Positions 27,469 through 36,701 are shown, numbered from the stretch's first letter. The stretch: DNA of 64,000 nucleotides from a beta proteobacterium AAP51 (GCA_001295905.1 LJHT01000003.1:28387-92386), one strand, 5' to 3'. Made by a program: numbers and translations. Notes: a model not told the origin generated them from the letters alone.

Positions 27469-27562
27469 CGCCGGGTGCCGGACTCAGCGCGATTTCACGC
27501 GCTGAGGCGGCGCCACTGCGCCGGGTGCCGGACTCAGCGCGATTTCACGCGCTGAGGCGGCG
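27469..27562. repeat. Tandemly duplicated hairpin between dctP and the ROK kinase
   Basis: A 44-bp sequence occurs twice with a 50-bp period (27469-27512 and 27519-27562). Each copy has a perfect 9-bp stem, CTCAGCGCG / CGCGCTGAG, around loop ATTTCA (27483-27506 and 27533-27556). The second copy contains the stop codon (27534-27536) and last codons of the minus-strand kinase gene. The location between convergent genes suggests a double bidirectional terminator formed by local duplication of the kinase 3' end. Confidence 0.8.
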
Positions 27563-28496
27563 GGCCCGCCGCCCGCCCCACCCAGGCCGCGCCGCGCACG
27601 CCCGAGGCGTCGCCGTGCTGGGCGGGCAGCAGGCGCGTCTTCACCGGCGTCTCGGCGCCAGCGGCAAACACCCAGCGCCCCCACAGCGCCGGCACCTCGG
27701 TGTACAGCTGCGGCATCAGCGAGAGGCCACCGCCCAGCACGATGACATCGGGGTCGAGCAGATTGATCACGCTGGCCAGCGCGCGCGCCAGGCGGCGGCT
27801 GTGGCGGGCCAGCGTCTCGCTGCAGGCTTCGTCGCCCTGAACGGCCAGCCGGGCGATGGCCGCCGCGTCCAGCGTGCCGCCGTGGCGCAGCGCGTGGTCG
27901 CGCGCCAGCCCCGGGCCTGACAGCAGGGTTTCGATGCAGCCGCTGCGGCCGCAGTAGCAGGCCCAGTTCGGGTCTTGCCCGGCTTCGGCCCAGGGCAAGG
28001 GGTTGTGCCCCCATTCGCCGGCCAGGCCGTTGGGGCCTTGCAGCACCTGCCCGTGCACGGCAATGCCGGCACCCGTGCCGGTGCCCAGGATGGCGGCAAA
28101 CACCACCGACGCGCCGGCACCTGCGCCATCGGTGGCTTCCGACAGCGCCAGGCAGTTGGCGTCGTTCATCAGCACCACCGGCTGGCCCAGGGCGGCCTCC
28201 AGGTCGGCCTGCAGCGGGCGGCCGTTCAGGCAGGTGGAGTTGCAGTTCTTCATCGGGCCGCCCGGCGTGGCGGTGCCTGGCGTGCCGATGCCGATGGTGA
28301 AGGGCTTGCTGCCGGCCGCGGTGCGCGCCCCCGCCACCAGTTCGGCGAGGGTCTGCACGGTGGCGGCGTAATCGCCCGCGGGCGTGGCCACGCGCTGTTT
28401 CCACAGCACGTCGCCAGCAGCGTTCAGCAGCGCGGCCTCGGCCTTGGTGCCACCGAGGTCGATGCCCAGCGCCAGCGGCGCGGCCCGGCGGGCCAC
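27534..28496 (-). CDS. mak: ROK-family fructokinase (Mak-like)
   Basis: 320 residues from GTG 28496, two bases after the pepP stop. ATP site LALGIDLGGTKAEAALL; GTPGTATPG; KNCNSTCLNG, matching the KNANSTWLNG block of Escherichia coli manno(fructo)kinase Mak; MNDANCLALSEA; the catalytic-Asp region AGEWGHNPLPW; the zinc site CYCGRSGCIE; and LDPDVIVLGGG. It phosphorylates fructose or a related hexose in the cytoplasm. Substrate preference is inferred from these blocks. The stop codon lies inside the duplicated hairpin. Pairing with pepP has no obvious metabolic logic. Confidence 0.82.
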   Translation of the reverse strand: MARRAAPLALGIDLGGTKAEAALLNAAGDVLWKQRVATPAGDYAATVQTLAELVAGARTAAGSKPFTIGIGTPGTATPGGPMKNCNSTCLNGRPLQADLEAALGQPVVLMNDANCLALSEATDGAGAGASVVFAAILGTGTGAGIAVHGQVLQGPNGLAGEWGHNPLPWAEAGQDPNWACYCGRSGCIETLLSGPGLARDHALRHGGTLDAAAIARLAVQGDEACSETLARHSRRLARALASVINLLDPDVIVLGGGLSLMPQLYTEVPALWGRWVFAAGAETPVKTRLLPAQHGDASGVRGAAWVGRAAGPPPQRVKSR

Positions 28497-28498
28497 CG

Positions 28499-30304
28499 TC
28501 AGAGCGGCGCCGTGCGCTCGTGCAGCCAGGCCAGCGCGGCGCCTTTCACGCGCGGCGCCAGGCGCTCGCGCACGTTGGCGTGGTAGGCGTTGAGCCAGGC
28601 CACTTCGTCGGCGCGCAGCAGGCTCGGCTCGATGCAGCGGGTGTCGATGGGGCAGAGCGTGAGCGTCTCGAACTCGAGGAACTCGTCGAAGGTGCTGCCT
28701 TCGGCCGTGTGGGCCGGCACGTTCAGCACCAGGTTCTCGATGCGCACGCCCCACTGGCCGGGGCGGTAGACGCCGGGTTCGATGCTGGTGATCATGCCCG
28801 GCTGCATGGCCATCTCGGCCGTGGGCACGGCCTTGCTGATGCTCTGCGGGCCTTCGTGCACGTTCAGGAAGTAGCCCACGCCGTGCCCGGTGCCGTGGCC
28901 GAAATCAACGCCCTCGGCCCACAGCGGCGCCCGTGCCAGCGCGTCCAGCATGGGGCTGAGCGTGCCGCGCGGAAACCGCGTGCGGCTGAGGTTCATCGTG
29001 CCTTTCAGCACCAGGGTGTAGTCGCGCTTCATCGCCGCGCTGACCTGGCCGATGGGCCACACGCGCGTGATGTCGGTGGTGCCGCCGAGGTATTGGCCGC
29101 CGCTGTCGATGAGCAGCAGGCCGTCGCCTTGAATGACGGCGTGCGACTCTGCCGTGGCGCGGTAGTGCGGCATCGCGCCGTTGGCATTGAAGCCGGCGAT
29201 GGTGCTGAAGCTCAGGCCCACGAAGCCGCTGCGCTTGGCGCGCTCGGCGCTGAGCTTTTCGTCGATGGTGAGTTCGGTGATGCGCTCGCCGCGTGCCAGG
29301 GCGGCTTCGAACCAGGCGTAGAACTCGCACATCGCGGCGCCGTCTTCGGCCATGGCCTCGCGCACGAACTCGGCTTCCCGCGCGCCCTTGCGGCTTTTCA
29401 GCGCGGTGCTCGGGTTCAGCGCCTCCACCACCGCGCAAGGCACTTGCTGACGGAAGCCCAGCGTCACGCGCTTGGGGTCGATCAGCACCGTGTGTTCGGC
29501 GGCCAGGCCGCGCAGCGCGCTGGCGGCCTCGGCATAAGGCGCCAGCAGCAGGCCGTCGGCGGCCAGCTGGCGTGCCAGCTCGGGGCCGACCTTGCCTTCG
29601 CCCACGAAGAGCGTGGCGCTGGTGGCGGTGACGAGCAGGTGCGCCAGGAACACCGGGTTGTAGGTGACGTCGCTGCCGCGCAGGTTGGTGAGCCAGGCGA
29701 TGTCGTCCACCGTGCTCACGAAATGGTGCGTGGCGCCGCGCGCGGCCATGGCCTGGCGCACCTGGGCCAGTTTCTCGGCGCGGCCCAGCGGCGCATGCGG
29801 TGCGGCGTGTGCGTACACGGGTTCGGCCGGCAGCGCGGGGCGCTCGGGCCAGATCTCGTCGAGCAGGTCGAGGTCGGTGCGCAGCACCACGCCGGCCGCG
29901 TTCAGCGCCGCCTGCAGCGCCTGCGCGGTGGCCAGGCCCAGCACCTGGCCGTCCACCGCCACGGTGGCGCCGCGCGGCGTGTGCGCGGCCAGCCATTCGA
30001 TGTGGGCGGTGCTGGTGCCGGTGGGAATCTTCTCCAGCGTGATGCCGGTGCCGGCCAGTTCGGCCTCTGCCTGTACCCAGTAGCGGCTGTCGGCGAACAC
30101 CACGGCCTGGTCGGCGGCCACCACCAGCGTGCCCATGCTGCCGGTGAAGCCGCTGAGCCACTGCCGGCCCTGCCAGCGCTCCGGCAGGTATTCGCTGAGA
30201 TGGGGGTCGGCGCTGGGCACCAGCACCGCATGCACGCCGTGGCGGGCCATGGCCTCGCGCAGGTGGGTGATGCGCAGGCGGATGGGGGAGGTGCGGGTGT
30301 CCAT
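28499..30304 (-). CDS. Aminopeptidase P (Xaa-Pro aminopeptidase, long form)
   Basis: 601 residues. Two N-terminal creatinase-like domains (about 10-310; VLVPSADPHLSEYLPERWQ) precede an M24 metallopeptidase domain. Metal ligands are seen in LLIDSGGQYLGGTTDITRVW (two Asp), DFGHGTGHGVGYFLNVHEGP (His), SIEPGVY and RIENL (two Glu). It removes N-terminal residues preceding proline. The length of about 600 is the eukaryote-like cytosolic form also common in proteobacteria. Start ATG 30304 follows GGAG. First gene of a two-gene unit with the ROK kinase; divergent from the aminotransferase. Confidence 0.94.
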   Translation of the reverse strand: MDTRTSPIRLRITHLREAMARHGVHAVLVPSADPHLSEYLPERWQGRQWLSGFTGSMGTLVVAADQAVVFADSRYWVQAEAELAGTGITLEKIPTGTSTAHIEWLAAHTPRGATVAVDGQVLGLATAQALQAALNAAGVVLRTDLDLLDEIWPERPALPAEPVYAHAAPHAPLGRAEKLAQVRQAMAARGATHHFVSTVDDIAWLTNLRGSDVTYNPVFLAHLLVTATSATLFVGEGKVGPELARQLAADGLLLAPYAEAASALRGLAAEHTVLIDPKRVTLGFRQQVPCAVVEALNPSTALKSRKGAREAEFVREAMAEDGAAMCEFYAWFEAALARGERITELTIDEKLSAERAKRSGFVGLSFSTIAGFNANGAMPHYRATAESHAVIQGDGLLLIDSGGQYLGGTTDITRVWPIGQVSAAMKRDYTLVLKGTMNLSRTRFPRGTLSPMLDALARAPLWAEGVDFGHGTGHGVGYFLNVHEGPQSISKAVPTAEMAMQPGMITSIEPGVYRPGQWGVRIENLVLNVPAHTAEGSTFDEFLEFETLTLCPIDTRCIEPSLLRADEVAWLNAYHANVRERLAPRVKGAALAWLHERTAPL

Positions 30305-30418
30305 GCGGGATCTCCGGGTTTCGGCGGGGCAGGCGGGCAATTCTAGGTGTCGCCCCTGTGGCGTGCCGGCCTGCTAAGGTGGAGCATCGTTTCGTCTGTT
30401 GAACGCCGGAGACCCCCC

Positions 30419-31546
30419 ATGCCAGGCTTGCTGCCCCACATCGACCCCGACGGCCTGCTGGAGTATTCGGTGGTCTACACCGACCGCGCGTTGAACCACA
30501 TGGCCCCGCGTTTCCACCGCGTGATGCAGGACGTGAGCGCCACGCTGAAGCAGGTTTACGGCGCCACCAGTGCCATCGTGGTGCCGGGCAGCGGCAGCGT
30601 GGGCATGGAAGCGGTGGCGCGCCAGTTCGCCACGGGGCAGAAGGTGCTGGTCATCCGCAACGGCTGGTTCAGCTACCGCTGGAGCCAGATTTTCGAGATG
30701 GGCCACATCCCTTCGGAAACCACGGTGCTGAAGGCCCGCATGACGGCCAGCGCGCCGAAGTCGCCGTTTGCCCCGGTGCCGGTGGAAGAAGCGGTGGCCG
30801 CCATCCGCGCCGCCCGGCCTGCGGTGGTGTTCGCGCCCCACGTGGAAACCTCGGCCGGCATGATGCTGCCCGACAGCTACCTGCAGGCCGTGGCCGACGC
30901 CGTGCACGAACACGGCGGCCTCTTCGTGCTGGACTGCGTGGCCAGCGGCGCCATCTGGGTGGACATGAAGGCCACGGGCGTGGACGTCATCGTCACCGCG
31001 CCGCAGAAGGGCTGGAGCAGCACGCCTTGCGCCGGCCTGGTGATGCTGGGCGAACGCGCACGCGCCCACATCGACAGCACCACCAGCAGCAGCTTCGCGC
31101 TCGACCTGAAGAAGTGGCTCGCTATCATGGAAGCGCACGAAAAAGGCACCAACGCCTACCACGCGACGCTGCCTACCGACGGCCTGGCGCAGTTGCGCGA
31201 CGTGATGCAGGAAACCGCCGCCTTCGGCTTCGACACCGCCAAGGCCGCACAGCAGGAACTGGGCCGGCGCGTGCGCACGCTGCTGGAAAGCAAGGGCATC
31301 CCCAGCGTGGCCGCCCCGGGCTTCCAGGCCCCGGGCGTGGTGGTGAGCTACACCGACCACGCCGACTGGCAGAACACGCAAGCTTTCGTCCGGCAGGGCC
31401 TGCAAATAGCCGCTGGCGTGCCGCTGGCCTGCGACGAGCCGGCCGATTTCCGCAGTTTCCGCGTGGGCCTGTTCGGGCTGGACAAGCTGAAAAACATCGA
31501 CCGCACCGTGGCCAGCTTCGAGCAGGCCTTGAACGCGCTGCTGTAG
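30419..31546 (+). CDS. Class V PLP-dependent aminotransferase (alanine/serine-glyoxylate type)
   Basis: 375 residues from ATG 30419, with GGAG at 30408-30411. Substrate-binding and cofactor blocks: VVPGSGSVGMEAVARQF, FAPHVETSAGMM, GGLFVLDCVASGAIWVDMKATGVDV (PLP Asp), TAPQKGWSSTPCAGLVML (Schiff-base Lys). The arrangement matches alanine-glyoxylate/serine-glyoxylate or 2-aminoethylphosphonate-type transaminases, but the donor and acceptor cannot be assigned. It converges on kynA with a 13-bp gap. A TAAGGT -10-like box lies at 30374-30379. Confidence 0.88.
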   Translation: MPGLLPHIDPDGLLEYSVVYTDRALNHMAPRFHRVMQDVSATLKQVYGATSAIVVPGSGSVGMEAVARQFATGQKVLVIRNGWFSYRWSQIFEMGHIPSETTVLKARMTASAPKSPFAPVPVEEAVAAIRAARPAVVFAPHVETSAGMMLPDSYLQAVADAVHEHGGLFVLDCVASGAIWVDMKATGVDVIVTAPQKGWSSTPCAGLVMLGERARAHIDSTTSSSFALDLKKWLAIMEAHEKGTNAYHATLPTDGLAQLRDVMQETAAFGFDTAKAAQQELGRRVRTLLESKGIPSVAAPGFQAPGVVVSYTDHADWQNTQAFVRQGLQIAAGVPLACDEPADFRSFRVGLFGLDKLKNIDRTVASFEQALNALL

Positions 31547-31559
31547 CGGCGAACGGCCT

Positions 31560-32459
31560 TTACAGATCGGTGCGCAGGCGCCAGATCTCCGGGAACAGCA
31601 CCACGTCCAGCATCTTGCGCAGGTAGCTCACGCCACCCGTGCCGCCGGTGCCGCGCTTGAAGCCGATCACGCGCTCCACCGTGGTGACGTGGCGGAAGCG
31701 CCAGAGCCGGAAGGCGTCTTCCAGGTCGGTGAGTTCTTCGCCCAGCTGGTACAGGTCCCAGTGTTTTTCGGGCGCGCGGTACACCTGCAACCAGGCGGCT
31801 TCGACCTCGGCGCTTTCCACATAAGGCTGCGCCCAGTCGCGCGCGGTGTGCGTGGCCGGCACCGCCAGGCCGCGGCGCGCCAGCAGGCGCAGCGCCTCGT
31901 CATACAGCGAAGGCGCGCGCCACGCGGCTTCCACATGGGCCAGCAGGTCGGGGCGGTGTGCGTGCGGGCGCAGCATCGTCGCGTTCTTGTTGCCCAGGCT
32001 GAATTCGATGCAGCGGTACTGCCAGCTCTGGAAGCCGCTGCTCTTGGCCAGATAAGGCCGCAGCGCGCTGTACTCGGGCGGCGTCATCGTCGCCAGCACG
32101 TCCCAGGCGTGCACCAGCTGTTCCATGATCTTGGACACCCGCGCCAGTTCCTTGAAGGCGGTGTGCAGCTCGTCGGCCGCCACGTGCGCCATGGCCGAGC
32201 GCAGCTCGTGCAGCATCAGCTTCATCCAGAGCTCGCTGGTCTGGTGCTGCACGATGAAGAGCATCTCGTCGTGGCAGGGCGACAGCAGCTTCTGCGCGTT
32301 CAGCACCTGGTCGAGCTGCAGGTAATCGCCGTAGCTCATGTCGGCGCTGAAGTCGAGCTCGGCGCCGTGGAATTCGGTGAGGGGTTCGCGCTCGGGCGCA
32401 GCTGGCGTGGTGGTGCCGCTGGCGCTGGCGCCTGCGCTGTTGAAGGGGCAGCTGCTCAT
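31560..32459 (-). CDS. kynA: Tryptophan 2,3-dioxygenase
   Basis: Haem enzyme opening tryptophan's indole ring to N-formylkynurenine. 299 residues. Conserved blocks: [38 protein letters not shown] with the active-site His, [19 protein letters not shown], and [33 protein letters not shown] carrying the haem-ligand His. About 25 extra Ser/Thr/Pro-rich residues precede the domain. Last gene of kynB-kynU-kynA on the minus strand, 21 bp after kynU. The order differs from biochemical order but the three cover tryptophan to anthranilate. Confidence 0.97.
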   Translation of the reverse strand: MSSCPFNSAGASASGTTTPAAPEREPLTEFHGAELDFSADMSYGDYLQLDQVLNAQKLLSPCHDEMLFIVQHQTSELWMKLMLHELRSAMAHVAADELHTAFKELARVSKIMEQLVHAWDVLATMTPPEYSALRPYLAKSSGFQSWQYRCIEFSLGNKNATMLRPHAHRPDLLAHVEAAWRAPSLYDEALRLLARRGLAVPATHTARDWAQPYVESAEVEAAWLQVYRAPEKHWDLYQLGEELTDLEDAFRLWRFRHVTTVERVIGFKRGTGGTGGVSYLRKMLDVVLFPEIWRLRTDL

Positions 32460-32480
32460 GATGTGATCGTGCGCCCGGCC

Positions 32481-33755
32481 TCAGGTCACCGCTTGGCGCC
32501 GGTTGAACTCGGGGCGTTGCCACTCGCCGCTGTCCAGCACCTGGCGCAGGTGTTCCGCGGCGTCCCAGGCGTCCACATAACGCAGGTACAGCGGCGTGAA
32601 GCCGAAGCGCAGGATGTCCAGCGCGCTGGCTGGGTGCGATTTGTCGCCGGCGCGGAAGTCGCCGATCACGCCGCGCGCGATCAGGGCCTGGATGACCGGG
32701 TAGCCGATCTCGGCATGCCCCAGGCACACCTGGCTGCCGCGCGAGGCGTCTTCTTGCGGCGACACCAGCTGCAGCTGCGGGCAGTGCGCCTGCACTTGCT
32801 GCGCGAACAGCCGCGTCAGCGCCAGGCTCTTGGTGCGCAGCGCGGCCATGCCGCCACGGGCCTCTGAAACCAGCACCGCGTCCACGCCGCATTCCAGCGC
32901 CGCCAGGCTCAGTACCGCGGGCGTGCCGCAGAGGTAGCGCGAGATGCCCTCGGCCGGGCGGTAGCCGGGTGTGAAGGCAAAGGGCGCCGCATGGCCCATC
33001 CAGCCGGCCAGCGGCTGCCAGAAGCGGCTGGCGTGGCGCGGGTGGGCCCACACGAAGGCCGGTGCGCCGGGGCCGCCGTTGAGGTATTTGTAGCCGCAGC
33101 CCACGGCGAAGTCGGCATCTGCGCCCAGCAATTCCACCGGCACGGCGCCGGCGCTGTGCGCCAGGTCCCACACCGTCAAGGCACCGGCGCGGTGGGCGGC
33201 GGCGGTGAGCGCGGCCATGTCGTGCATGCGGCCGGTGCGGTAGTTCACGTGCGTGAGCATCAGCACCGCGGTGTCTTCGTTCAGCAGGCCGGGCAGTTCC
33301 TCGGGCTCGGCCAGCTGCAGCCGCAGGCCGCGCTCGCGGCACAGCGCTTCGGCGATGTAGAGGTCGGTGGGGAAGTTGCTGCGCTCGCTGAGCACGGTCT
33401 TGCGCTGCGGGGCATCGGCAGCGCTGATGCTGAGCGCGGCGCTCAGCACTTTGAAGAGGTTCACGCTGGTGGAATCGGCCACCACCAGCTGGCCCGGGCC
33501 GGCGCCCACCAGCCGCGCGATCTTGTCGCCCACGCGCTGGGGCAGGTCTATCCAGCCGGCGCTGTTCCAGCTGCGGATGAGGTCCGTGCCCCATTCCTGC
33601 GTCACCACCTGCTGCACGCGCGCGGCGGTGGCCTTGGGCAGCACACCCAGTGAGTTGCCGTCGAGGTAGATCACGCCCGACGGCAGCACAAACTGCTCGC
33701 GCAGCGGGGCCAGCGGGTCTTGGGCGTCCAGCGCCAGGGCTTCTTGTCGGTTCAT
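32481..33755 (-). CDS. kynU: Kynureninase
   Basis: PLP enzyme cleaving kynurenine to anthranilate and alanine. 424 residues. [12 protein letters not shown] at residues 29-40, [47 protein letters not shown] (PLP Asp), and [18 protein letters not shown] with the Schiff-base Lys. C-terminal [21 protein letters not shown] is also typical. Middle gene of the kyn operon, 43 bp after kynB and 21 bp before kynA. The product anthranilate is a plausible substrate of the divergently encoded CoA ligase. Confidence 0.97.
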   Translation of the reverse strand: MNRQEALALDAQDPLAPLREQFVLPSGVIYLDGNSLGVLPKATAARVQQVVTQEWGTDLIRSWNSAGWIDLPQRVGDKIARLVGAGPGQLVVADSTSVNLFKVLSAALSISAADAPQRKTVLSERSNFPTDLYIAEALCRERGLRLQLAEPEELPGLLNEDTAVLMLTHVNYRTGRMHDMAALTAAAHRAGALTVWDLAHSAGAVPVELLGADADFAVGCGYKYLNGGPGAPAFVWAHPRHASRFWQPLAGWMGHAAPFAFTPGYRPAEGISRYLCGTPAVLSLAALECGVDAVLVSEARGGMAALRTKSLALTRLFAQQVQAHCPQLQLVSPQEDASRGSQVCLGHAEIGYPVIQALIARGVIGDFRAGDKSHPASALDILRFGFTPLYLRYVDAWDAAEHLRQVLDSGEWQRPEFNRRQAVT

Positions 33756-33798
33756 GGGGTCAGAGGTTTCGCCGCGCGGCGGGCGCCGGGCGTGGAGG

Positions 33799-34506
33799 TC
33801 AAGGCAGCGCGCGCAGCACCGCGCGCACGGGGGAGGCGCAAGCCGTCGTCAGCTTCAGCGGCAGCGCGATGAGTTCGTAGTCGCCTTCGGGCACGTCATC
33901 CAGCAGCAGGTTCTCCAGCACGCGCAGGCCGCGGCGGCGAATGACCTGATGGCTTTCCAGCGCCTTGCTGGGGGCGGGGTCGATGCTGGCGCTGTCGATG
34001 CCCACGAGAACCACGCCCAGGTCGGCCAGGCGCTCGATGGTCTCGGGTGCGTAGGCGGGCAGTTCGGGGTCCCAGCGGTCTTGCGGCATGCGCGCGTAGG
34101 TGCGCACCAGCACGCGCGGCGGCAGGTCTTGCAGCGCGTGCGCCAGGTGCTGCCACTGCACCAGCGGCCCGCAGCCGATGGCGTGGATGACGCGGCAGGG
34201 CCCGAGATACGCGTGCAGCGGCACTTCGCCGATGGGCAGGCCTTCGTCGCCGTAGTGCAGGGGCGCGTCGGCATGGGCGCCGGTGTGCGGGCTGAGGGTG
34301 AGCGTGCTCACGTTCACCGGGCAGCCGGGGCCGATGCGCGCGGGCCACTGCAGCGAAAAAGGCGCATCGCCCGGGAACACCGGCGCGCCTGCATGCACGG
34401 GCGGCGAGATGTCCCACAGCCGGGGCGCCGTGCGCGCCGCAGGCAGGCTGGAGGGGGTGCTGACAACGGTGTTCGAAGCGGTGCTGGCGGCCATCGTGGC
34501 CATCAT
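33799..34506 (-). CDS. kynB: Kynurenine formamidase
   Basis: Hydrolyses N-formylkynurenine to kynurenine and formate. The bacterial Zn-dependent KynB fold is seen from [19 protein letters not shown] through [21 protein letters not shown] (HxGxHxDxPxH metal site), [20 protein letters not shown] and [30 protein letters not shown]. About 25 residues precede the usual N-terminus. I prefer ATG 34506 (or 34503); ATG 34521 abuts the operator palindrome and would leave almost no leader. First gene of the kyn operon. Confidence 0.95.
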   Translation of the reverse strand: MMATMAASTASNTVVSTPSSLPAARTAPRLWDISPPVHAGAPVFPGDAPFSLQWPARIGPGCPVNVSTLTLSPHTGAHADAPLHYGDEGLPIGEVPLHAYLGPCRVIHAIGCGPLVQWQHLAHALQDLPPRVLVRTYARMPQDRWDPELPAYAPETIERLADLGVVLVGIDSASIDPAPSKALESHQVIRRRGLRVLENLLLDDVPEGDYELIALPLKLTTACASPVRAVLRALP

Positions 34507-34521
34507 ATCGCCGCCGCGCAT

Positions 34522-34554
34522 TTAGTTGACAATTAAAGTATCTCGCCGAAGAAT
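34522..34554. promoter_or_regulatory. Operator palindrome overlapping the ligase promoter (kynB / CoA ligase intergenic)
   Basis: TTAGTTGACAATTAA (34522-34536) is an inverted repeat of the form TTAnTTGnCAAnTAA, like MarR-family operators. Its centre contains a consensus -35 hexamer TTGACA (34526-34531). A 17-bp spacer leads to AAGAAT (34549-34554), a 4/6 match to the -10, ending 6 bp before the ligase ATG. A repressor bound here would occlude the ligase promoter and could also block the divergent kyn promoter. No regulator gene is adjacent. Confidence 0.7.
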
Positions 34555-34560
34555 GGCCGC

Positions 34561-36225
34561 ATGCCTGCTGCCGCGCCTGCTGCTGCATCCTTTTCGACAC
34601 CGGCCGCCAGCGCCCACGTCGACAGCTTCGCGCGCGACCGCCTGCCGCCCGCTGCGCTGTTGCCCGAGCTGCTGTTCGAGCGGCCCGAGCTGCAGTTCCC
34701 GCCGCGCCTGAACTGCGCCACCGAATTGCTGGGCCGGCACATCGCCGCCGGCCACGGTGGCCGCCTGTGCGTGCAGGGTGCCGGCGTGCGCTGGAGCTAC
34801 GCCGAGTTCCAGGCCCAGGCCAGCCGCATCGCCCACGTGCTGGTGCAGCAGCAGGGCCTGGTGCCCGGCCAGCGTGTGCTTTTGCGCGGCGCCAACACGC
34901 CCATGCTCGCCGCCTGCTGGATGGCGGTGGTGCAGGCCGGCGGCATCGCGGTGGGCAGCATGCCGCTGCTGCGCGCGCAGGAACTCGCGGCCATCATCGA
35001 CAAGGCGCAGATCAGCCACGCCCTGTGCGACGCCCGCCTGGCCGATGAACTGGCGCTGGCGCAGGCCCGCTGCCCCACGCTGCGGCAGGTGCTGCATTAC
35101 GGCGGTGCGGCGCGGGAACTCGAAACCCGGGCCGCGCAGCAACCGGTGGTGTTCGACAACATCGACACCGCCGCCGAAGACATCTGTCTGATGGCCTTCA
35201 CCTCCGGCACCACCGGCGTGCCCAAGGGCACGATGCACAGCCACCGCGACGTGATGGCCGCCTGCGCCTGCTGGCCGGCCCATGTGCTGCGGCCCGTGGC
35301 CGACGACGTGTTCGTCGGCAGCCCGCCGCTGGCCTTCACCTTCGGGCTGGGCGGGCTGCTGCTGTTTCCGCTGGCGGTGGGCGCCAGCACGGTGCTGGTG
35401 GAGAAAGCCACGCCCGACACCCTGCCGGCGGCCATCGAACAGTACGGCGCCACGGTGTGTTTCACCGCGCCCACCTCCTACCGCGCCATCGCGCTGGCGG
35501 TGAACGACGGGCGCTCCAAGCACCCGCTGGGCACGCTGCGCAAATGTGTCTCGGCCGGTGAAGCGCTGCCGGCGGCCACGCGCGCCTTGTGGCAGCAGGC
35601 CACGGGGCTGACGCTCATCGACGGCATCGGCAGCACCGAGCTGCTGCACATCTTCATCTCGGCCGACGAAGCCACGGCCCGCCCCGGCGCCACCGGCCTG
35701 CCGGTGCCGGGCTACCGCGCCACCATCCTCGATGAACAGGGCCGCGAGCTGCCGCCCGGCCAGGTGGGCCGGCTGGCGGTGAAGGGCCCCACGGGCTGCA
35801 AGTACCTGGAAGACCCGCGCCAGGCCGCCTATGTGCAGAACGGCTGGAACCTCACCGGCGACGCCTACCTCGTGGACCCCGCCGACGGCCAGTTCGTCTA
35901 CCAGGCGCGCACCGACGACATGATCATCAGCGGCGGCTACAACATTGCCGGCCCCGAGGTGGAAGCGGCATTGCTGCTGCACCCGGCCGTGGCCGAGTGC
36001 GGCGTGGTGGGCCTGCCCGATGAAGCGCGCGGCATGGTGGTGAAGGCCTTCGTGGTGCCCAAGCCGGGTTTCGAGGCCGGCGACGCGCTGGCGCACGATC
36101 TGCAAGACTTCGTGAAGCAGACCATCGCGCCCTACAAGTACCCGCGCGTGGTTGAATTCCGCAGCAGCCTGCCGCGCACCGAAACGGGAAAGCTGCAACG
36201 CTTTCGCCTGAAAGAAGCCCCATGA
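34561..36225 (+). CDS. Aryl-CoA ligase, probably 2-aminobenzoate (anthranilate)-CoA ligase
   Basis: Forms an aryl-CoA thioester with ATP. 554 residues of the benzoate-CoA ligase class: MAFTSGTTGVPKGTMHSHRD (P-loop), SPPLAFTFGLGGLLLFPL, GIGSTELLHIFIS, GDAYLVDPADG, TDDMIISGGYNIAGPEVE (hinge) and the catalytic Lys in RTETGKLQRFRLKE. Divergent from kynBUA, which makes anthranilate, so anthranilate is the best guess; benzoate or a related acid is possible. In Azoarcus evansii and relatives aerobic anthranilate breakdown starts this way, but the 2-aminobenzoyl-CoA monooxygenase/reductase gene is not in this window. The -10 box ends 6 bp before the ATG. Confidence 0.86.
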   Translation: MPAAAPAAASFSTPAASAHVDSFARDRLPPAALLPELLFERPELQFPPRLNCATELLGRHIAAGHGGRLCVQGAGVRWSYAEFQAQASRIAHVLVQQQGLVPGQRVLLRGANTPMLAACWMAVVQAGGIAVGSMPLLRAQELAAIIDKAQISHALCDARLADELALAQARCPTLRQVLHYGGAARELETRAAQQPVVFDNIDTAAEDICLMAFTSGTTGVPKGTMHSHRDVMAACACWPAHVLRPVADDVFVGSPPLAFTFGLGGLLLFPLAVGASTVLVEKATPDTLPAAIEQYGATVCFTAPTSYRAIALAVNDGRSKHPLGTLRKCVSAGEALPAATRALWQQATGLTLIDGIGSTELLHIFISADEATARPGATGLPVPGYRATILDEQGRELPPGQVGRLAVKGPTGCKYLEDPRQAAYVQNGWNLTGDAYLVDPADGQFVYQARTDDMIISGGYNIAGPEVEAALLLHPAVAECGVVGLPDEARGMVVKAFVVPKPGFEAGDALAHDLQDFVKQTIAPYKYPRVVEFRSSLPRTETGKLQRFRLKEAP

Positions 36226-36701
36226 AGTTCCTGGCCTCGCGCACCGTGCGCTTCGCCGAATGCGACCCCGCCGGCATCGTGTTCTTCCCGCAGTACCTGG
36301 TGATGCTTAACAGCTTCGTCGAGCAATGGTTCGACGACGGCCTGCGCATCCCCTATGCCGGCCTCATCGGCGAACGCCGAACCGGCCTGCCCACGGTGCG
36401 GCTGGAAGTCGACTTCACGGCTGTCAGCCGGCATGGCGACCGCATCACGCTGGCGGTGCAGATCGAGAAGCTGGGCCGCAGTTCGCTGGCGCTGCAGCTC
36501 GCCTGCCATGCCGGCGAAGACGACAGCGGCGAGCTGCGCTTCAAGGCGCGCCAGGTGCTGGTGTGCACCAGCTTGCTGACGCACCGCCCCCAGGCCTGGC
36601 CCGACGACGTGCGCAGTGCGCTGCAGCCTTACCTGATGCCTGAGCTGCCGCCGGCCGCTGCGGGTGAGGCCTCGGCCTCGGCCGCCGCCTTGCGGCCGTA
36701 G
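36222..36701 (+). CDS. Acyl-CoA thioesterase (4-hydroxybenzoyl-CoA thioesterase family)
   Basis: 159 residues, hot-dog fold. RTVRFAECDPAGIVFFPQYLVMLN carries the catalytic Asp of the 4-hydroxybenzoyl-CoA thioesterase class; VEQWFDDGL and LPTVRLEVDFTAVSRHGDRITLAV complete the core. ATG overlaps the ligase stop by 4 bp, so the pair is translationally coupled. It may release stalled aryl-CoA and free CoA, as such enzymes do beside aryl-CoA ligases. The last 73 bp overlap the 3' end of the convergent DUF418 gene, so both C-termini are constrained by antisense coding. Confidence 0.9.
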   Translation: MKFLASRTVRFAECDPAGIVFFPQYLVMLNSFVEQWFDDGLRIPYAGLIGERRTGLPTVRLEVDFTAVSRHGDRITLAVQIEKLGRSSLALQLACHAGEDDSGELRFKARQVLVCTSLLTHRPQAWPDDVRSALQPYLMPELPPAAAGEASASAAALRP

